DNA of 64,000 nucleotides, taken from Microcystis aeruginosa W13-11. GTDB lineage: Bacteria > Cyanobacteriota > Cyanobacteriia > Cyanobacteriales > Microcystaceae. Both the position numbers and the translations under genes were made by a program. Within the stretch, counting starts at the first letter, position 1. Each line of letters opens with the position of its first letter. Positions 16,419 through 26,667 of the stretch are shown piece by piece. The DNA lies in assembly GCA_009995705.1 (NCBI GenBank), contig JAADBR010000004.1:22805-86804 (forward strand), in the 5' to 3' direction. The notes under the pieces were generated by a model. That model was not told the DNA's origin and did not search any database. It saw nothing but the letters and a program-made list of their open reading frames with translations.

Positions 16419-16448
16419 ATAGGTTTTTCCTCTGATTTTTCACCTCTA

Positions 16449-16477
16449 CCCGCATCGCTTCTGAATGCGGGTTTTTT
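16449..16477 (+). terminator. Rho-independent terminator after FKBP gene
   Basis: CCCGCAT and ATGCGGG form a seven-base-pair stem around a nine-base loop, followed by six T residues. It lies 30 bases after the FKBP stop codon and between converging genes. Confidence 0.9.
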
Positions 16478-16505
16478 GACAGATTGCTGGAAGCTAAGGG
16501 CAAAA

Positions 16506-16844
16506 TCAGGAGGATTTAGTAAATTCTAGACCGTTTTCGCTGCCGTAACGCTCCATAAAACGCATAAAACGATCCCACTCTGCGGGAGAATTAAGAATAA
16601 CCGTAGCTTCGATCGCCATCGGTTTACCGTTGATAAATTTGCCTTTTACTTCCCTGGTGACGATTTCTCCTTCCTCATCGATGAGATACATCCCCGTGAT
16701 TTCCTTGGTTTGTTGATTTCCGAGGATAGTCGGTTGATCAAAATGAAATTTTGCCGATCCCTTCTCTTCCGTTTTCGTGCGACTTAAGCGGATATCGGGA
16801 ACAACCGGTTCTTTTAACCCCCTGGAAAACTGAATTTCTGCCAT
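16506..16844 (-). CDS. psb28: Photosystem II assembly protein Psb28
   Basis: 112 residues, the normal Psb28 length, with diagnostic blocks [39 protein letters not shown] and [18 protein letters not shown]. Psb28 binds the cytoplasmic face of photosystem II intermediates (RC47) and protects them during assembly and repair, also influencing chlorophyll supply. Single gene, divergent from the DinG-like gene. Confidence 0.95.
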   Translation of the reverse strand: MAEIQFSRGLKEPVVPDIRLSRTKTEEKGSAKFHFDQPTILGNQQTKEITGMYLIDEEGEIVTREVKGKFINGKPMAIEATVILNSPAEWDRFMRFMERYGSENGLEFTKSS

Positions 16845-17031
16845 TACTTTTCTTTATCCTTCTCATAGAATAGACATTTCTAGATCATCTCACACCGAGT
16901 CACAAGTAAAAAGCAGATGGGACAACTATAAACTTAAAGTATCCACGGTAAACTCGCGGGGGTGGGTTTGACTGATGAAAGATCACCTGTAAACCTCTCC
17001 CTTCCCACTGATAACCAATAACTGAGATGAG

Positions 17032-18540
17032 ATGGTTTTATTAGAAGCAGCGGTTCATTCTTCCCTACGCGCTTTTTTACGCGAACAAGGACGCTTTTAC
17101 TGGTCTCATCATCTCACTATGGGGCGACTGGTGGCTAGAGCTTTACGCTTAAAACGTTCCTCTCTCATACAAACTGGAACTACTCTCACCCGTTATTGTC
17201 TCAGTTATCTCACCCCGGCTCTTTTAGGTGATACACCTGTTCTGATAGTTGCCCCCGAGTCAGAATTAAATCTACTATTAGAAGTGAAAATCCCCCATCT
17301 GCAAACATGGTTACAAACTCAGCGAGATATCCTCAAAAGCGATCGCTTTCCGGCTAATTTTACTGGTTTAGTCCTCACCACACCCCAACAATGGTTAGAG
17401 GATAAATTGGGCAATCTCGGTCATTTTCCCCAGAATATCGCCACGATAATCGATCGAGCCGAAGATTTAGAAACTTGTCTAGTAGATTATCTCACCGTCA
17501 CCATTACTCCCGAACAATGGTCTGCTTTAGAGTCGGCATATCCCCAGTATAGAGAGTTTATAGACTTAATTAAAGCACAACTTAGCCAAAGTATTCTTGG
17601 TCATCCAATTAATCCCTATAATTGCTATCTTATCGATGCCAAGGAAAAAGAATATATAATTGCTCTCCTGCAACGCTTGCATCAAGACTTAACTACTGAC
17701 TCTGTTTGGCAACTTTTAGCGGCAAAAATCCCCGAGCATAATTATCTCCTCTGGACATCAGTAGATCGAGAGCGAGAAGAATTTACCCTAAAAATCAGTC
17801 CTTTGGAGGTGGCTAGTTTTTTCAAACCAATTTGGCAGCAGCAACCCTTTGTTTTAATCGGCAGTTTTTTAGATAGCGAAAAATCCGCTAATTTATACCG
17901 TCAAAATCAGGGTATCGGAGATATTTTAACTTTAAAGTTTGCAGCTGATCGCGAAAGTGAATATATTCATTTATATCTACCCGATCGCATCAGCGCTCCC
18001 AATACTCCCGAATTTCAACCGATGTTATTAAAGCAAGTGCGGGAATTGGTTAGTGCTAATCATACCAGTGAACAACCGATAGTAATCCTGATTGAAGATG
18101 TTCCCCTCAAGGCACAAATTGCCACCCAAATCGCAGCCGATTACGGTTCGCGAGTGCAAGTGGAAAAAACTGAGATTAATAGTAATACTATTCTCGTTTG
18201 TGGTTGGCAATTCTGGCAAACCCATCAAGAAAAATTTCTCACTCCCAGTTTATTAATTATCGCTACTTTACCCTTACCCTCCCCCGAAAATCCTCTCGTT
18301 GCCGGCAAAATTGCTTACTACAAAAGACAACATCTCGACTGGTTTCGTGCCTATCTTTTACCCACAGCAGTGAGGGAAATTCAGAAATCTGTTCAGTCTC
18401 TCCGGGAGTGTCAAGGTTGTGTGGCTGTTCTTGATAATCGAGTCAATGCTCGCAGTTATGGCCGACAAATTCTCTCCGCTTTAGAACCCTATGCTAAAGT
18501 TAATTATCTCGATCAACAATTCTTTCAAGATAAAGATTAA
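17032..18540 (+). CDS. DinG/XPD-like protein with degenerate helicase motifs
   Basis: 502 residues. The C-terminal region (WFRAYLLPTAVREIQKSVQS, then CVAVLDNRVNARSYGRQIL) aligns well with the last part of DinG-type helicases, where QxxGRLIR and VxLDxR..YG are conserved; here the arginine-finger motif is reduced to KSVQSLREC. The N-terminal LIQTGTTLTRYCLS stands where Walker A should be but lacks the GK[TS] lysine, and TIIDRAEDL stands for the DEAH box. So it is a helicase relative that probably cannot hydrolyse ATP in the usual way. Such genes seem to be kept in cyanobacteria; role unknown. Confidence 0.6.
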   Translation: MVLLEAAVHSSLRAFLREQGRFYWSHHLTMGRLVARALRLKRSSLIQTGTTLTRYCLSYLTPALLGDTPVLIVAPESELNLLLEVKIPHLQTWLQTQRDILKSDRFPANFTGLVLTTPQQWLEDKLGNLGHFPQNIATIIDRAEDLETCLVDYLTVTITPEQWSALESAYPQYREFIDLIKAQLSQSILGHPINPYNCYLIDAKEKEYIIALLQRLHQDLTTDSVWQLLAAKIPEHNYLLWTSVDREREEFTLKISPLEVASFFKPIWQQQPFVLIGSFLDSEKSANLYRQNQGIGDILTLKFAADRESEYIHLYLPDRISAPNTPEFQPMLLKQVRELVSANHTSEQPIVILIEDVPLKAQIATQIAADYGSRVQVEKTEINSNTILVCGWQFWQTHQEKFLTPSLLIIATLPLPSPENPLVAGKIAYYKRQHLDWFRAYLLPTAVREIQKSVQSLRECQGCVAVLDNRVNARSYGRQILSALEPYAKVNYLDQQFFQDKD

Positions 18541-18553
18541 ATCAGTTATCAGT

Positions 18554-20101
18554 TTACTGTTTACTGATAAAATCTCCCCCAGAGCCATATTTCCAACTAT
18601 CTAGATAACGATGATAAAGATATTTTTGCTTGTCGGGTAACTTTTCTAAAACAGGTTGTAAGTTGGCTGCTAAGGGATATAAACCACTATACAAAGCTAA
18701 ATTAAAATAATGTCCCGTCCAATCGATAAAAGGACTGATACCTACTTGCGGAATCATCGGTAAAACTAATTGAGGATTAACCAAAGGCAAAGTTTTCGAG
18801 AGGGAAGAAAACTGCACCACATCCTGTAAAAATGGTTTGATGACCTCATCTCCCAACTTATCCATTACCCGAAAAACTCCACTCATTAAGTCATTAATTT
18901 GATTGGGATTAGGGTGAGCAGACATGGGGACACTCATAGTTTTTTGAAATAGCCACGTTACCGATATATTTGGTTGATAGGGTTGTAAAAGAGCTAAATC
19001 TTCTCGGTTTAAAGCATCGATTTGTAAAGCTTCCTCGATGGCGAAAGTTAGCCTTTTTAAATGCCTAACCATTGCCCCAAAACCGCCAAAACTTACAGGA
19101 GATTGACTACCGCTACTATCTCCCACTGCCAGAATTCTTGACCAAGGCATTTTTAAAGGACTTTGACGATAGGCAGGGAAAAAACCCGCTAGAAAACGCT
19201 GAAATTTTACCGCTTCTAAATCCACCTTTTGATACTCCGGCAGTAATCTTAAATACTCCTCCATCAAAAATTCTAAACTAAAGCGATCGGGATGGGTATC
19301 AAGATAGGTAAATAAATAAGTTGTCCGACCATCCCTAGCGGGAAATGCTTCCCAAAAGTATTGACATTGGTGCAAGATTGGGGTAAAAGAATAAATCAAA
19401 TCACCAGTTTCATTACTGGGAAAACCCTGACCGCAACTACCCACTACTAAACAAACTCCATCGGGTTTTTCTCCTTTTCTTGCCTGTTTTACAATTGGCG
19501 AAAAATGACCCATGGCATCGATTAATAAACGGGTTTTTAAAGTCATTTCTGCCGTTTTAACCATTACCCCGTCAGGATGAATAATCGCCCCGCTCAACCC
19601 CGAATTTTCTAATAACTTTCCTCCCGCTTGCAAAAACTTATTTTTTAAAGTCTCCAGCAAATAAACCGGATCAACACCGATATTTAAAATATCTCTGACC
19701 CAAAGCTCATAACCTTGATAGAATCCCACCCTAGCAGGATTATATTCCGTCACTATTACTTGATTTAATTCAGCTTCGGTCAATAAATCTAACTCTAAAA
19801 AACTCCTTAGTTCTAAACGAGAAATATTCCACTCCTGCTGACGACCGCGCAGAATACCTCTTTCTAATAATGCCACACGCCAGCCCCTAGTTTGCAAAGC
19901 GGCCCCGATGAAAATTCCTAGGGTTCCCCCCCCAATCACTAGATCAAAATCCGTCTCTCCTAAAGATTCTTGACTTTGATTAATTACCGTAGGAATAACT
20001 GAATTTTCTAAACGCAAAGCTTGCCAAGCTCGATCACTGGCTCGCAATTGTTGTAAACTCAGAGGAGATACTCGATCGAGTAAAGATGCAACTAAAGACA
20101 T
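18554..20101 (-). CDS. cruP: Lycopene-cyclase paralogue CruP
   Basis: 515 residues, FAD-dependent. The dinucleotide site is DFDLVIGGGTLGIFIGAAL, with the strongly conserved LERGILRGRQQEWNISR, DAMGHFSPIVKQ, KPDGVCLVVGSC and GDSSGSQSPVSFGGFGAM blocks that also mark plant CruP. CruA/CruP were described as cyanobacterial lycopene cyclases; later work gives CruP a role in limiting carotenoid epoxidation/oxidative stress, so its main activity is debated. Whole length agrees with the family. Short TTATCAG repeats lie on both sides. Confidence 0.85.
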   Translation of the reverse strand: MSLVASLLDRVSPLSLQQLRASDRAWQALRLENSVIPTVINQSQESLGETDFDLVIGGGTLGIFIGAALQTRGWRVALLERGILRGRQQEWNISRLELRSFLELDLLTEAELNQVIVTEYNPARVGFYQGYELWVRDILNIGVDPVYLLETLKNKFLQAGGKLLENSGLSGAIIHPDGVMVKTAEMTLKTRLLIDAMGHFSPIVKQARKGEKPDGVCLVVGSCGQGFPSNETGDLIYSFTPILHQCQYFWEAFPARDGRTTYLFTYLDTHPDRFSLEFLMEEYLRLLPEYQKVDLEAVKFQRFLAGFFPAYRQSPLKMPWSRILAVGDSSGSQSPVSFGGFGAMVRHLKRLTFAIEEALQIDALNREDLALLQPYQPNISVTWLFQKTMSVPMSAHPNPNQINDLMSGVFRVMDKLGDEVIKPFLQDVVQFSSLSKTLPLVNPQLVLPMIPQVGISPFIDWTGHYFNLALYSGLYPLAANLQPVLEKLPDKQKYLYHRYLDSWKYGSGGDFISKQ

Positions 20102-20263
20102 AATCTTATATCAGTTATCAGTTATCAGTTATCAGATGTGAGTTTTCAGTTATCAGTTCACTGTTTACTGACTGATCACTCAAAAACACCCCTCTAGTCG
20201 TTTCCTAATAGTAGAGACTTGCCACCTCACCATTAAGATCACTGCTCTATCCAGAGGAGAAAA
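20102..20263. repeat. Tandem TTATCAG heptads
   Basis: Bases about 20109-20165 contain TCAGTTATCAGTTATCAG and near copies. Similar tracts lie at 18541-18566, 22412-22440, 33405-33450, 43830-43870 and 53453-53470, nearly always just after a gene. They look like the short heptad repeats common in cyanobacterial intergenic DNA. No gene in this gap. Confidence 0.75.
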
Positions 20264-20599
20264 CTACTTAGATTGGAAAAACTTTTTCGCTTCTTCAAAG
20301 AGTTTACTAATATCCTTGAGAGAAACTCCAAAAATCGCTAAAACTCCCGTAAAGACTAACAAAAAACCAATAAAACTATTCCGATCATAGAGAAATAAAC
20401 CCACCAAAACGATAAAATAGGGAGAGAGAATTTTACTAATATTTTCAACTACAGTAACCACCTCTGGAGTAGGAGTCTTAACAAGATTAATATCAGTTTT
20501 ATCCTGATCCGGTTCGAGATTTTGCTTAATTGAAAACATCACTTCCTGTAGGTCTTTTATCTCCGGTGGGTTCGGTTCCTTCCCTGGTTTGCCAAACAT
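20264..20599 (-). CDS. Small membrane protein, hypothetical
   Basis: 111 residues from ATG 20599, which has GAGGG seven bases upstream; the TTG 18 bases earlier is less likely. The N-terminal half is charged. Two hydrophobic segments follow (KILSPYFIVLVGLFLY and GFLLVFTGVLAIFGV), then a basic amphipathic tail (KLFEEAKKFFQSK). I do not recognise a family. It is divergent from leuA. Confidence 0.5.
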   Translation of the reverse strand: MFGKPGKEPNPPEIKDLQEVMFSIKQNLEPDQDKTDINLVKTPTPEVVTVVENISKILSPYFIVLVGLFLYDRNSFIGFLLVFTGVLAIFGVSLKDISKLFEEAKKFFQSK

Positions 20600-20774
20600 T
20601 GTTAAATCCCTCGCCAATTTATCTACATCCTATATGGTAGCCAAAAAGAGGGCAAGCCGGAAAAGCGCGAGCAAGTTGGGAAATTCTCAGGGCAATTTTC
20701 CTTATAACCCCCTCGGCCTCAGCTGCTATAATCAGAGGAACAACTCCCAAGTTCGTTAACGGTACAAAAAAACT

Positions 20775-22376
20775 ATGAATACCAGTCCAGATCGTGTGAT
20801 TATCTTCGATACCACCCTTCGAGATGGGGAACAGTCCCCGGGTGCCGCTTTAAATGTGGATGAGAAGCTAACCATAGCGCGCGCACTGGCACGACTGGGA
20901 GTTGATGTCATTGAAGCAGGTTTTCCCCACGCTAGTCCGGGGGACTTTGAAGCTGTGCAGAAAATTGCCAGCAGCGTCGGCAGCGAAGCTGATAGCCCGA
21001 TTATTTGCGGATTAGCCCGGGCTACCCAAAAAGATATCAAATCAGCATCCGATGCGCTCAGACCCGCCGCCAAGCCCAGAATTCACACCTTCCTAGCCAC
21101 ATCTGATATCCACCTCCAATACAAACTTAAGAAGACTCGTCAGGAAGTCCTTGAGATTGTGCCGGAAATGGTGGCCTATGCTAAATCCTTCCTTGATGAT
21201 GTGGAATTTTCCCCCGAAGATGCCGGCCGCAGCGATCCCGAATTCCTCTATCAAGTCCTCGAAAGAGCGATCGCTGCAGGAGCCACCACCGTTAATATTC
21301 CCGATACCGTCGGTTACACCACCCCCAGCGAATTTGGGGCTTTAATCCGTGGTATTAAGGAAAATGTCCCCAATATCGACCAAGCGATTATCTCCGTCCA
21401 TGGTCACGATGATTTAGGGTTAGCGGTGGCTAATTTCCTCGAAGCAGTTAAAAATGGCGCTCGACAGTTGGAATGTACCATTAACGGGATCGGTGAGCGT
21501 GCCGGTAACGCTTCCCTAGAAGAATTGGTGATGGCCCTTCATGTGCGGCGCTCCTATTTTAATCCTTTCCTCGGTCGTCCCCCAGAGTCCACGGAACCTT
21601 TAACCAAGATCAACACCAAGGAAATCTATCGCACTTCTCGCCTAGTTTCTAATCTTACCGGCATGATCGTGCAACCGAATAAGGCGATCGTCGGTGCTAA
21701 CGCTTTCGCACACGAGTCGGGAATCCATCAGGACGGGGTGTTAAAACATAAACTCACCTATGAGATTATGGATGCAGAATCGATCGGTTTGACTAATAAT
21801 CAGATCGTTCTCGGTAAACTCTCCGGCCGCAATGCTTTTCGCTCTCGGTTACAGGAATTGGGTTTTGAGCTTTCGGAAACGGAACTTAATAACGCTTTTA
21901 TCCAGTTTAAAGAAATGGCCGATCGCAAAAAGGAAATCACCGATCGCGATCTAGAAGCTATTGTTAACGATGAAATCGATACGGTTCCCGATCACTTCCG
22001 CCTTGAGTTAGTACAAGTGTCCTGTGGCAATAACGCCAGACCCACGGCCACGGTAACGATTCGCACTCCCGACGGTAGCGAGTTATCCGATGCGGCCATT
22101 GGTACAGGGCCAGTGGATGCTCTCTGCAAAGCGATCAATCGAGTGGTGCAGATTCCTAACGAATTAATTTCTTTCTCAGTGCGAGAAGTTACCGAGGGAA
22201 TCGATGCTTTAGGAGAAGTGACTATCCGTCTCCGTTACGAAGGACGCACCTATTCTGCTCGCGCAGCCGATACCGATATTATTGTCGCCTCCGCTCGTGC
22301 CTACGTCAGCGCCTTAAACCGTCTCCACGTCGCACTGCAGCAGAAGGAAAAAACCCCAAAAATGCTACAAGTCTAG
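20775..22376 (+). CDS. leuA: 2-isopropylmalate synthase
   Basis: 533 residues. The catalytic barrel opens with [20 protein letters not shown] and includes [19 protein letters not shown] and [17 protein letters not shown], with metal ligands from HGHDD and the downstream [10 protein letters not shown]. The C-terminal third is the LeuA dimer/regulatory domain that senses leucine. It condenses 2-oxoisovalerate with acetyl-CoA, the first step to leucine. Length and order fit the LeuA1 type of cyanobacteria. Not in an operon with other leu genes here. Confidence 0.95.
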   Translation: MNTSPDRVIIFDTTLRDGEQSPGAALNVDEKLTIARALARLGVDVIEAGFPHASPGDFEAVQKIASSVGSEADSPIICGLARATQKDIKSASDALRPAAKPRIHTFLATSDIHLQYKLKKTRQEVLEIVPEMVAYAKSFLDDVEFSPEDAGRSDPEFLYQVLERAIAAGATTVNIPDTVGYTTPSEFGALIRGIKENVPNIDQAIISVHGHDDLGLAVANFLEAVKNGARQLECTINGIGERAGNASLEELVMALHVRRSYFNPFLGRPPESTEPLTKINTKEIYRTSRLVSNLTGMIVQPNKAIVGANAFAHESGIHQDGVLKHKLTYEIMDAESIGLTNNQIVLGKLSGRNAFRSRLQELGFELSETELNNAFIQFKEMADRKKEITDRDLEAIVNDEIDTVPDHFRLELVQVSCGNNARPTATVTIRTPDGSELSDAAIGTGPVDALCKAINRVVQIPNELISFSVREVTEGIDALGEVTIRLRYEGRTYSARAADTDIIVASARAYVSALNRLHVALQQKEKTPKMLQV

Positions 22377-23026
22377 ATAGGGTTTGCTGAACAAGTTGGT
22401 CTGTGGGGTTAGGAGTCAGTTATCAGTTATCAGTTTACTGAGAAAACTCCCCACACCCCACGGTGCTGTTGGAGAAAATCTTAAATTTGTCTCGCAAATT
22501 TCTAAAATGTTGCTAAGTTAATATTATGAGCTTGCGCTCCAACAATTCTAATACACTTGTATTAGAATTGTATTCGCGTAAAAGCAATGAGGGATGAAAT
22601 TTATCCGTAAGAATCCGATCAAATTAAATACAATAGCTAAAGACTAAAGGAATTAGCCAAGGCAAATAGGGATTATTTTCCCCTTGCCAGTGGGAACAGT
22701 TAACCCATCCCATAATTCCTTTGATACTTAGCTATCTGGTCAACACCGCAGACAAACCGGTGATCGGATTCCAGTCCTCCAGCCATTTACTCAATTTTTG
22801 CAGGAGCCAGATTATGAGTTGACCGAGCTAAAACAGCATTCCGTGTCGCTAAAATCGCATCGACACAAGGAAATTTAAGCAAAAATCTTCTCCCATTTGT
22901 TGTAATTAAAGCTACAATCGGAAAAGTCTTTGCCCGTCTCGGATTTGAGACACAAATTTGTTCAGTATCACCTAGATTGAGATTCGATCTTCTAGTTTTG
23001 CACAGAAGGAGCAAGAGGAAAACGGC
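22377..23026. other. Long leader upstream of sigA with perfect palindrome
   Basis: No gene is seen in about 650 bases. A 28-bp perfect palindrome (13-bp arms, CAATTCTAATACA and its complement, two-base centre) lies at 22543-22570. A TTATCAG tract follows leuA at 22412. A second hairpin may form at about 22655-22690 (AAGGCAAATAGGG ... CCCCTTGCC). The region should contain the sigA promoter(s), probably several, but none could be fixed by eye. Confidence 0.5.
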
Positions 23027-24277
23027 ATGATGCAGGCCCACGATGTACTAACCCTTACCGAGCCGCCATTGGATTTAGATTTGATTGACCTAGACGAAGA
23101 CTTCGATGATGAGGATATCGAGTTAGAGCTAGAAGAAACCAGCGATAGCAACGATGGCAAAAAAACCCGCCGCCTTGCCAGCGCTCGTCGTCGCGACGCC
23201 GCTAGAAAAAAACCTTATACAGAAGATTCGATTCGGATTTATCTGCAAGAGATCGGCAGGATTCGGTTATTGAGAGCGGAGGAGGAGATCGAATTAGCGA
23301 GAAAAATCGCCGATCTCCTGAAATTAGAACGCATTCGCGAAGATTTTTGCCTCTATAGCGATGCTGAATGGGGAAAACAGGTTTTCCTGTTCGAGCGCAT
23401 CGAAAAAATTATCGTTGAAAAATCGGAAAAAGAGCCGAAACTATCGGATATTAAGGCTTATTTAGGTAAGACGGAGCTAACGGCTCCCCTGCTGGAAGAA
23501 TGGCTGGCCAAATCAAAGGAATACTTATCGGCCTTTAAGCGTCGTTTGTACCATGGTCGTCGCGCTAAGGAAAAAATGGTACAATCGAACCTGCGTTTAG
23601 TGGTTTCGATCGCCAAGAAATACATGAATCGCGGTCTTTCCTTCCAAGATTTAATTCAAGAAGGTTCCCTCGGTTTGATCCGCGCCGCCGAAAAATTTGA
23701 CCACGAAAAGGGTTATAAATTCTCCACCTATGCCACTTGGTGGATTCGTCAAGCCATCACCCGCGCGATCGCCGATCAATCCCGCACCATTCGTCTTCCT
23801 GTCCACCTCTACGAAACCATCTCCCGGATCAAAAAAACCACCAAGATTCTTTCTCAGGAAATGCGTCGCAAACCCACCGAGGAAGAAATCGCCACCAAGA
23901 TGGAGATGACCATCGAAAAACTGCGTTTTATTGCCAAATCTGCCCAATTACCGATTTCTCTAGAGACTCCCATCGGTAAAGAAGAAGATTCCCGTTTAGG
24001 AGACTTTATCGAAGCGGATGGAGAAACCCCAGAAGATGAAGTTTCTAAAAATTTATTACGCGAGGATTTAGAAAATGTCCTCGATACCCTGAGTCCTCGC
24101 GAACGCGATGTGCTGCGGCTGCGCTACGGTTTAGATGACGGCCGGATGAAAACACTCGAAGAAATCGGCCAGATTTTCAACGTCACTCGCGAGCGCATTC
24201 GTCAAATAGAAGCCAAGGCCCTGCGGAAACTGCGTCACCCTAACCGTAATAGTATCCTCAAAGAGTACATTCGTTAA
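23027..24277 (+). CDS. sigA: Principal RNA polymerase sigma factor (group 1)
   Basis: 416 residues. An acidic N-terminus (residues about 10-45, rich in D/E) is followed by [20 protein letters not shown] (region 1.2), the core [20 protein letters not shown] (2.1), [20 protein letters not shown] (2.3-2.4, -10 recognition), region 3, and [20 protein letters not shown] (4.2, -35 recognition). The C-terminus [10 protein letters not shown] is the usual cyanobacterial SigA end. It is the housekeeping sigma factor. The start may be either of two adjacent ATGs. A terminator follows. Confidence 0.95.
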   Translation: MMQAHDVLTLTEPPLDLDLIDLDEDFDDEDIELELEETSDSNDGKKTRRLASARRRDAARKKPYTEDSIRIYLQEIGRIRLLRAEEEIELARKIADLLKLERIREDFCLYSDAEWGKQVFLFERIEKIIVEKSEKEPKLSDIKAYLGKTELTAPLLEEWLAKSKEYLSAFKRRLYHGRRAKEKMVQSNLRLVVSIAKKYMNRGLSFQDLIQEGSLGLIRAAEKFDHEKGYKFSTYATWWIRQAITRAIADQSRTIRLPVHLYETISRIKKTTKILSQEMRRKPTEEEIATKMEMTIEKLRFIAKSAQLPISLETPIGKEEDSRLGDFIEADGETPEDEVSKNLLREDLENVLDTLSPRERDVLRLRYGLDDGRMKTLEEIGQIFNVTRERIRQIEAKALRKLRHPNRNSILKEYIR

Positions 24278-24298
24278 TTCCCGTCCTTAAAAAACTAG

Positions 24299-24328
24299 AA
24301 ACTGAGTCTCCTTGAGGCTCAGTTTTAT
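24299..24328 (+). terminator. Terminator after sigA
   Basis: AAACTGAGTCTC and GAGGCTCAGTTT pair, with one mismatch, around a CTT loop and are followed by a short T-rich run. It begins 22 bases past the sigA stop codon. Confidence 0.8.
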
Positions 24329-24415
24329 TGTTATCTACACTTTCCTCGACGGCTGCATCTCAATTTGGTCGAAATATCTATATTATATTTTGGGCGCACG
24401 CGATGCGCCACTAGC

Positions 24416-24525
24416 ACGGATAGGCGAACTTGATTACTGCCGATTAATTCCCCCTCAACTCGATAGAAAGTCCCGTATTCGTTGGTAAGATATTCGATAG
24501 CGGGATTGACGAGGGTAAAACCAGC
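24416..24525 (-). pseudogene. Remnant of a DUF6883 gene
   Basis: These 110 bases closely follow 10318-10475 in the DUF6883 gene, for example GAACTTGATTACTGC and ATTAATTCCCCCTC and CCGTATTCGTTGGTAAGAT, but lack an internal stretch of roughly 55 bases and everything outside. It is the only recognisable content of the 240 bases between the sigA terminator and the HEPN-motif gene. Confidence 0.75.
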
Positions 24526-24570
24526 AGGATAACTGCTATACTATATTTATAGTTCACTGAAAGAATAGAA

Positions 24571-26667
24571 ATGGATCACAATTGCGATGCTTGCGATTCT
24601 AAAATCGAAGATATTCCAGAGTTTATTCGTCAAAACCTCATTGGCGTAAAATCTATATGGAGAGACAGCTGTGAGGCAATTAAAGAATTAAAAGACAATG
24701 ATTACAACAAACACCTGATTTTAATTATAACAGATTTAGAAGAAGAAATTTTAGAAAATCGAGAAAAATTTTCAAAAAATCAATTTGCCAAAAATTATTT
24801 TACTACACAGATTAAACAATATTTAGAAGGCGAAAAAAAATCTGCTGGGGAGCCATCGGCTAAGAGTTTATGGGCAAAACCAATATCTACTCAGTTGAAA
24901 TTTATTTTAGAAGCTTTAAATTCAGCATCAGATTCTAAAAAATTTGAATTAAAAGACATATTATATTTTGTTGAAATAATACAAAGAGAGATAATTTCAG
25001 TAGAAAGTCTTGAAGGTTTACTTAATTTACTTATTACAGAAATCCTCAAAGAAGAAATGAATCTAGAGGAGTTAAAATTTATCGTTAACACTATTATAAT
25101 AATGTTTATTGAGCGAGGATACTATGTTAAAACTCTAGAAGATTTATTACGTAAACAATTATCTTTGTTTCAAGATCATTGGAACCGTATAAGTACAAGT
25201 ACAGATGGATTATATTTATACGGTGGACTCATATATGGATCACCCAAATATAACGAGGAAGTTTATTCTGAAAACGAAGACTATAAAATTGCCCTCAAGC
25301 AATATTATGACTCTTTGGGGCTTAAAGATAGGATTTTTCTGATGAAAAAAATTTATGTCGAACCACCTAAAAAGTATAAGGTTATTTTTAAACTTTCTAA
25401 TTTTGCTCTAGCCAATCCTCAATCATTAAAAATAGGTAACGTTTATTTTTATATTCCGCGAATTCATGGAAAAATAACAAAAAGTATTTTTCGAGACGAC
25501 ACATACATAGATGAAAGTTCTGATCGTGTTCAGTTTGAAAAAAGAATACAGGAATTTGAAGTGATGTCCGAGAGTATTTATTATGTTGCTATTGACATCG
25601 AAGGAAATGATTTTTATTCAATGAAGGATCAAGCGATAAGAACAGTAGAGAGGGCTGTGTCTGTCTTCCTAAAAAAGGATACTCTCATGAAAAAGACAAA
25701 TAACAACGAAATACAAATAATATCAAATAATTACATTATCTGTAACGATCTAGGTGAGGGTGCTTTTTTTGAGTATTCTTCTAGATCGAATAAAGAATTT
25801 GATATTCCTAATAATATTTATACTGACAGAATTGGTCATTGGCTTTCTTCTAAAAACTCACTTAATAAAAGCGTTGAAACATGGTTAACTGCTATTGAAC
25901 TATATCGTAAATCTGTTGAGTCAGTACAAAGTTCCGACGCGCTTCTATATTCTTGGTATTCCCTTGAGCATTTTATCAATAAATCGGAAAAAATTATTGT
26001 GAGGCTTCCGAGGGAATTTGATAAACCTGTTTTTGAAGAATGGTACAATGCGAACAATATTTCAGTCCTACAATTATTGCTCGCTATTGTTACCATCAAA
26101 TCCCATCTTTTTGATCTACTAACTACTTTTGCGGATAATTTAGCGAGAAAAGGCTTGCCATCGTATAGATTCTCAGTATCTGATGAAATTTTAAATATAT
26201 TTTTTATTAGTAAAAAAGATAACGGTTCTATTAGGATAAACGCAAGTAATTTTGTTGAAAACTTTCAATTAATTTTTGATGATGTTGAGCAGAAAAATAG
26301 TCAATTCGATAAATATATAAGTGAGATTCGTGGTCATTTTATTGATCACACAACTTGCTTGAATAAAATAAAACAAGCAATAATCGATGTCAAAAATGAT
26401 GTGTATAATATCTATCGCATTAGAAATATGCTAGTTCATAGTAGTAACACAAAAAGTAAGCTTTTAGAATATTATTCAAAAAGAAATAAGGAATACAGCT
26501 TAAGACTTATTTTAGAAATCAGAAAACATTTATTTGCAACCGAGAGTGATACTGAAATACAGCCGATAAATACCTATTTTACAAGGACGATAATTGATGC
26601 TAACGTGGCATTTGAAGCAGTAGTCAATAATGATATGGATCGATTCAGGAAATGGATAATACAATAG
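24571..26667 (+). CDS. Large HEPN-motif protein, candidate defence gene
   Basis: 698 residues of unrecognised family. The gene is clearly more AT-rich than its neighbours. The C-terminal part has the RNase-type HEPN motif R-x4-H at 618-623 (RIRNMLVHSS), and an earlier helix pair (TAIELYRKSVESVQSSDALL) looks like the first HEPN helices, as in ApeA-like proteins. The N-terminus has one CxxC (CDACDSK). No signal peptide or membrane segment. Upstream is a DUF6883 remnant; downstream, with no gap, the broken Rpn gene. The composition and exact junction suggest transfer. RNA-cleaving abortive-infection activity is plausible but inferred. Confidence 0.6.
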   Translation: MDHNCDACDSKIEDIPEFIRQNLIGVKSIWRDSCEAIKELKDNDYNKHLILIITDLEEEILENREKFSKNQFAKNYFTTQIKQYLEGEKKSAGEPSAKSLWAKPISTQLKFILEALNSASDSKKFELKDILYFVEIIQREIISVESLEGLLNLLITEILKEEMNLEELKFIVNTIIIMFIERGYYVKTLEDLLRKQLSLFQDHWNRISTSTDGLYLYGGLIYGSPKYNEEVYSENEDYKIALKQYYDSLGLKDRIFLMKKIYVEPPKKYKVIFKLSNFALANPQSLKIGNVYFYIPRIHGKITKSIFRDDTYIDESSDRVQFEKRIQEFEVMSESIYYVAIDIEGNDFYSMKDQAIRTVERAVSVFLKKDTLMKKTNNNEIQIISNNYIICNDLGEGAFFEYSSRSNKEFDIPNNIYTDRIGHWLSSKNSLNKSVETWLTAIELYRKSVESVQSSDALLYSWYSLEHFINKSEKIIVRLPREFDKPVFEEWYNANNISVLQLLLAIVTIKSHLFDLLTTFADNLARKGLPSYRFSVSDEILNIFFISKKDNGSIRINASNFVENFQLIFDDVEQKNSQFDKYISEIRGHFIDHTTCLNKIKQAIIDVKNDVYNIYRIRNMLVHSSNTKSKLLEYYSKRNKEYSLRLILEIRKHLFATESDTEIQPINTYFTRTIIDANVAFEAVVNNDMDRFRKWIIQ

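Noticed and set aside
20102..20170. TTATCAG tract as CRISPR or promoter array
   Set aside because: Seven-base tandem repeats with no spacers, found after many genes; ordinary cyanobacterial heptad repeats.
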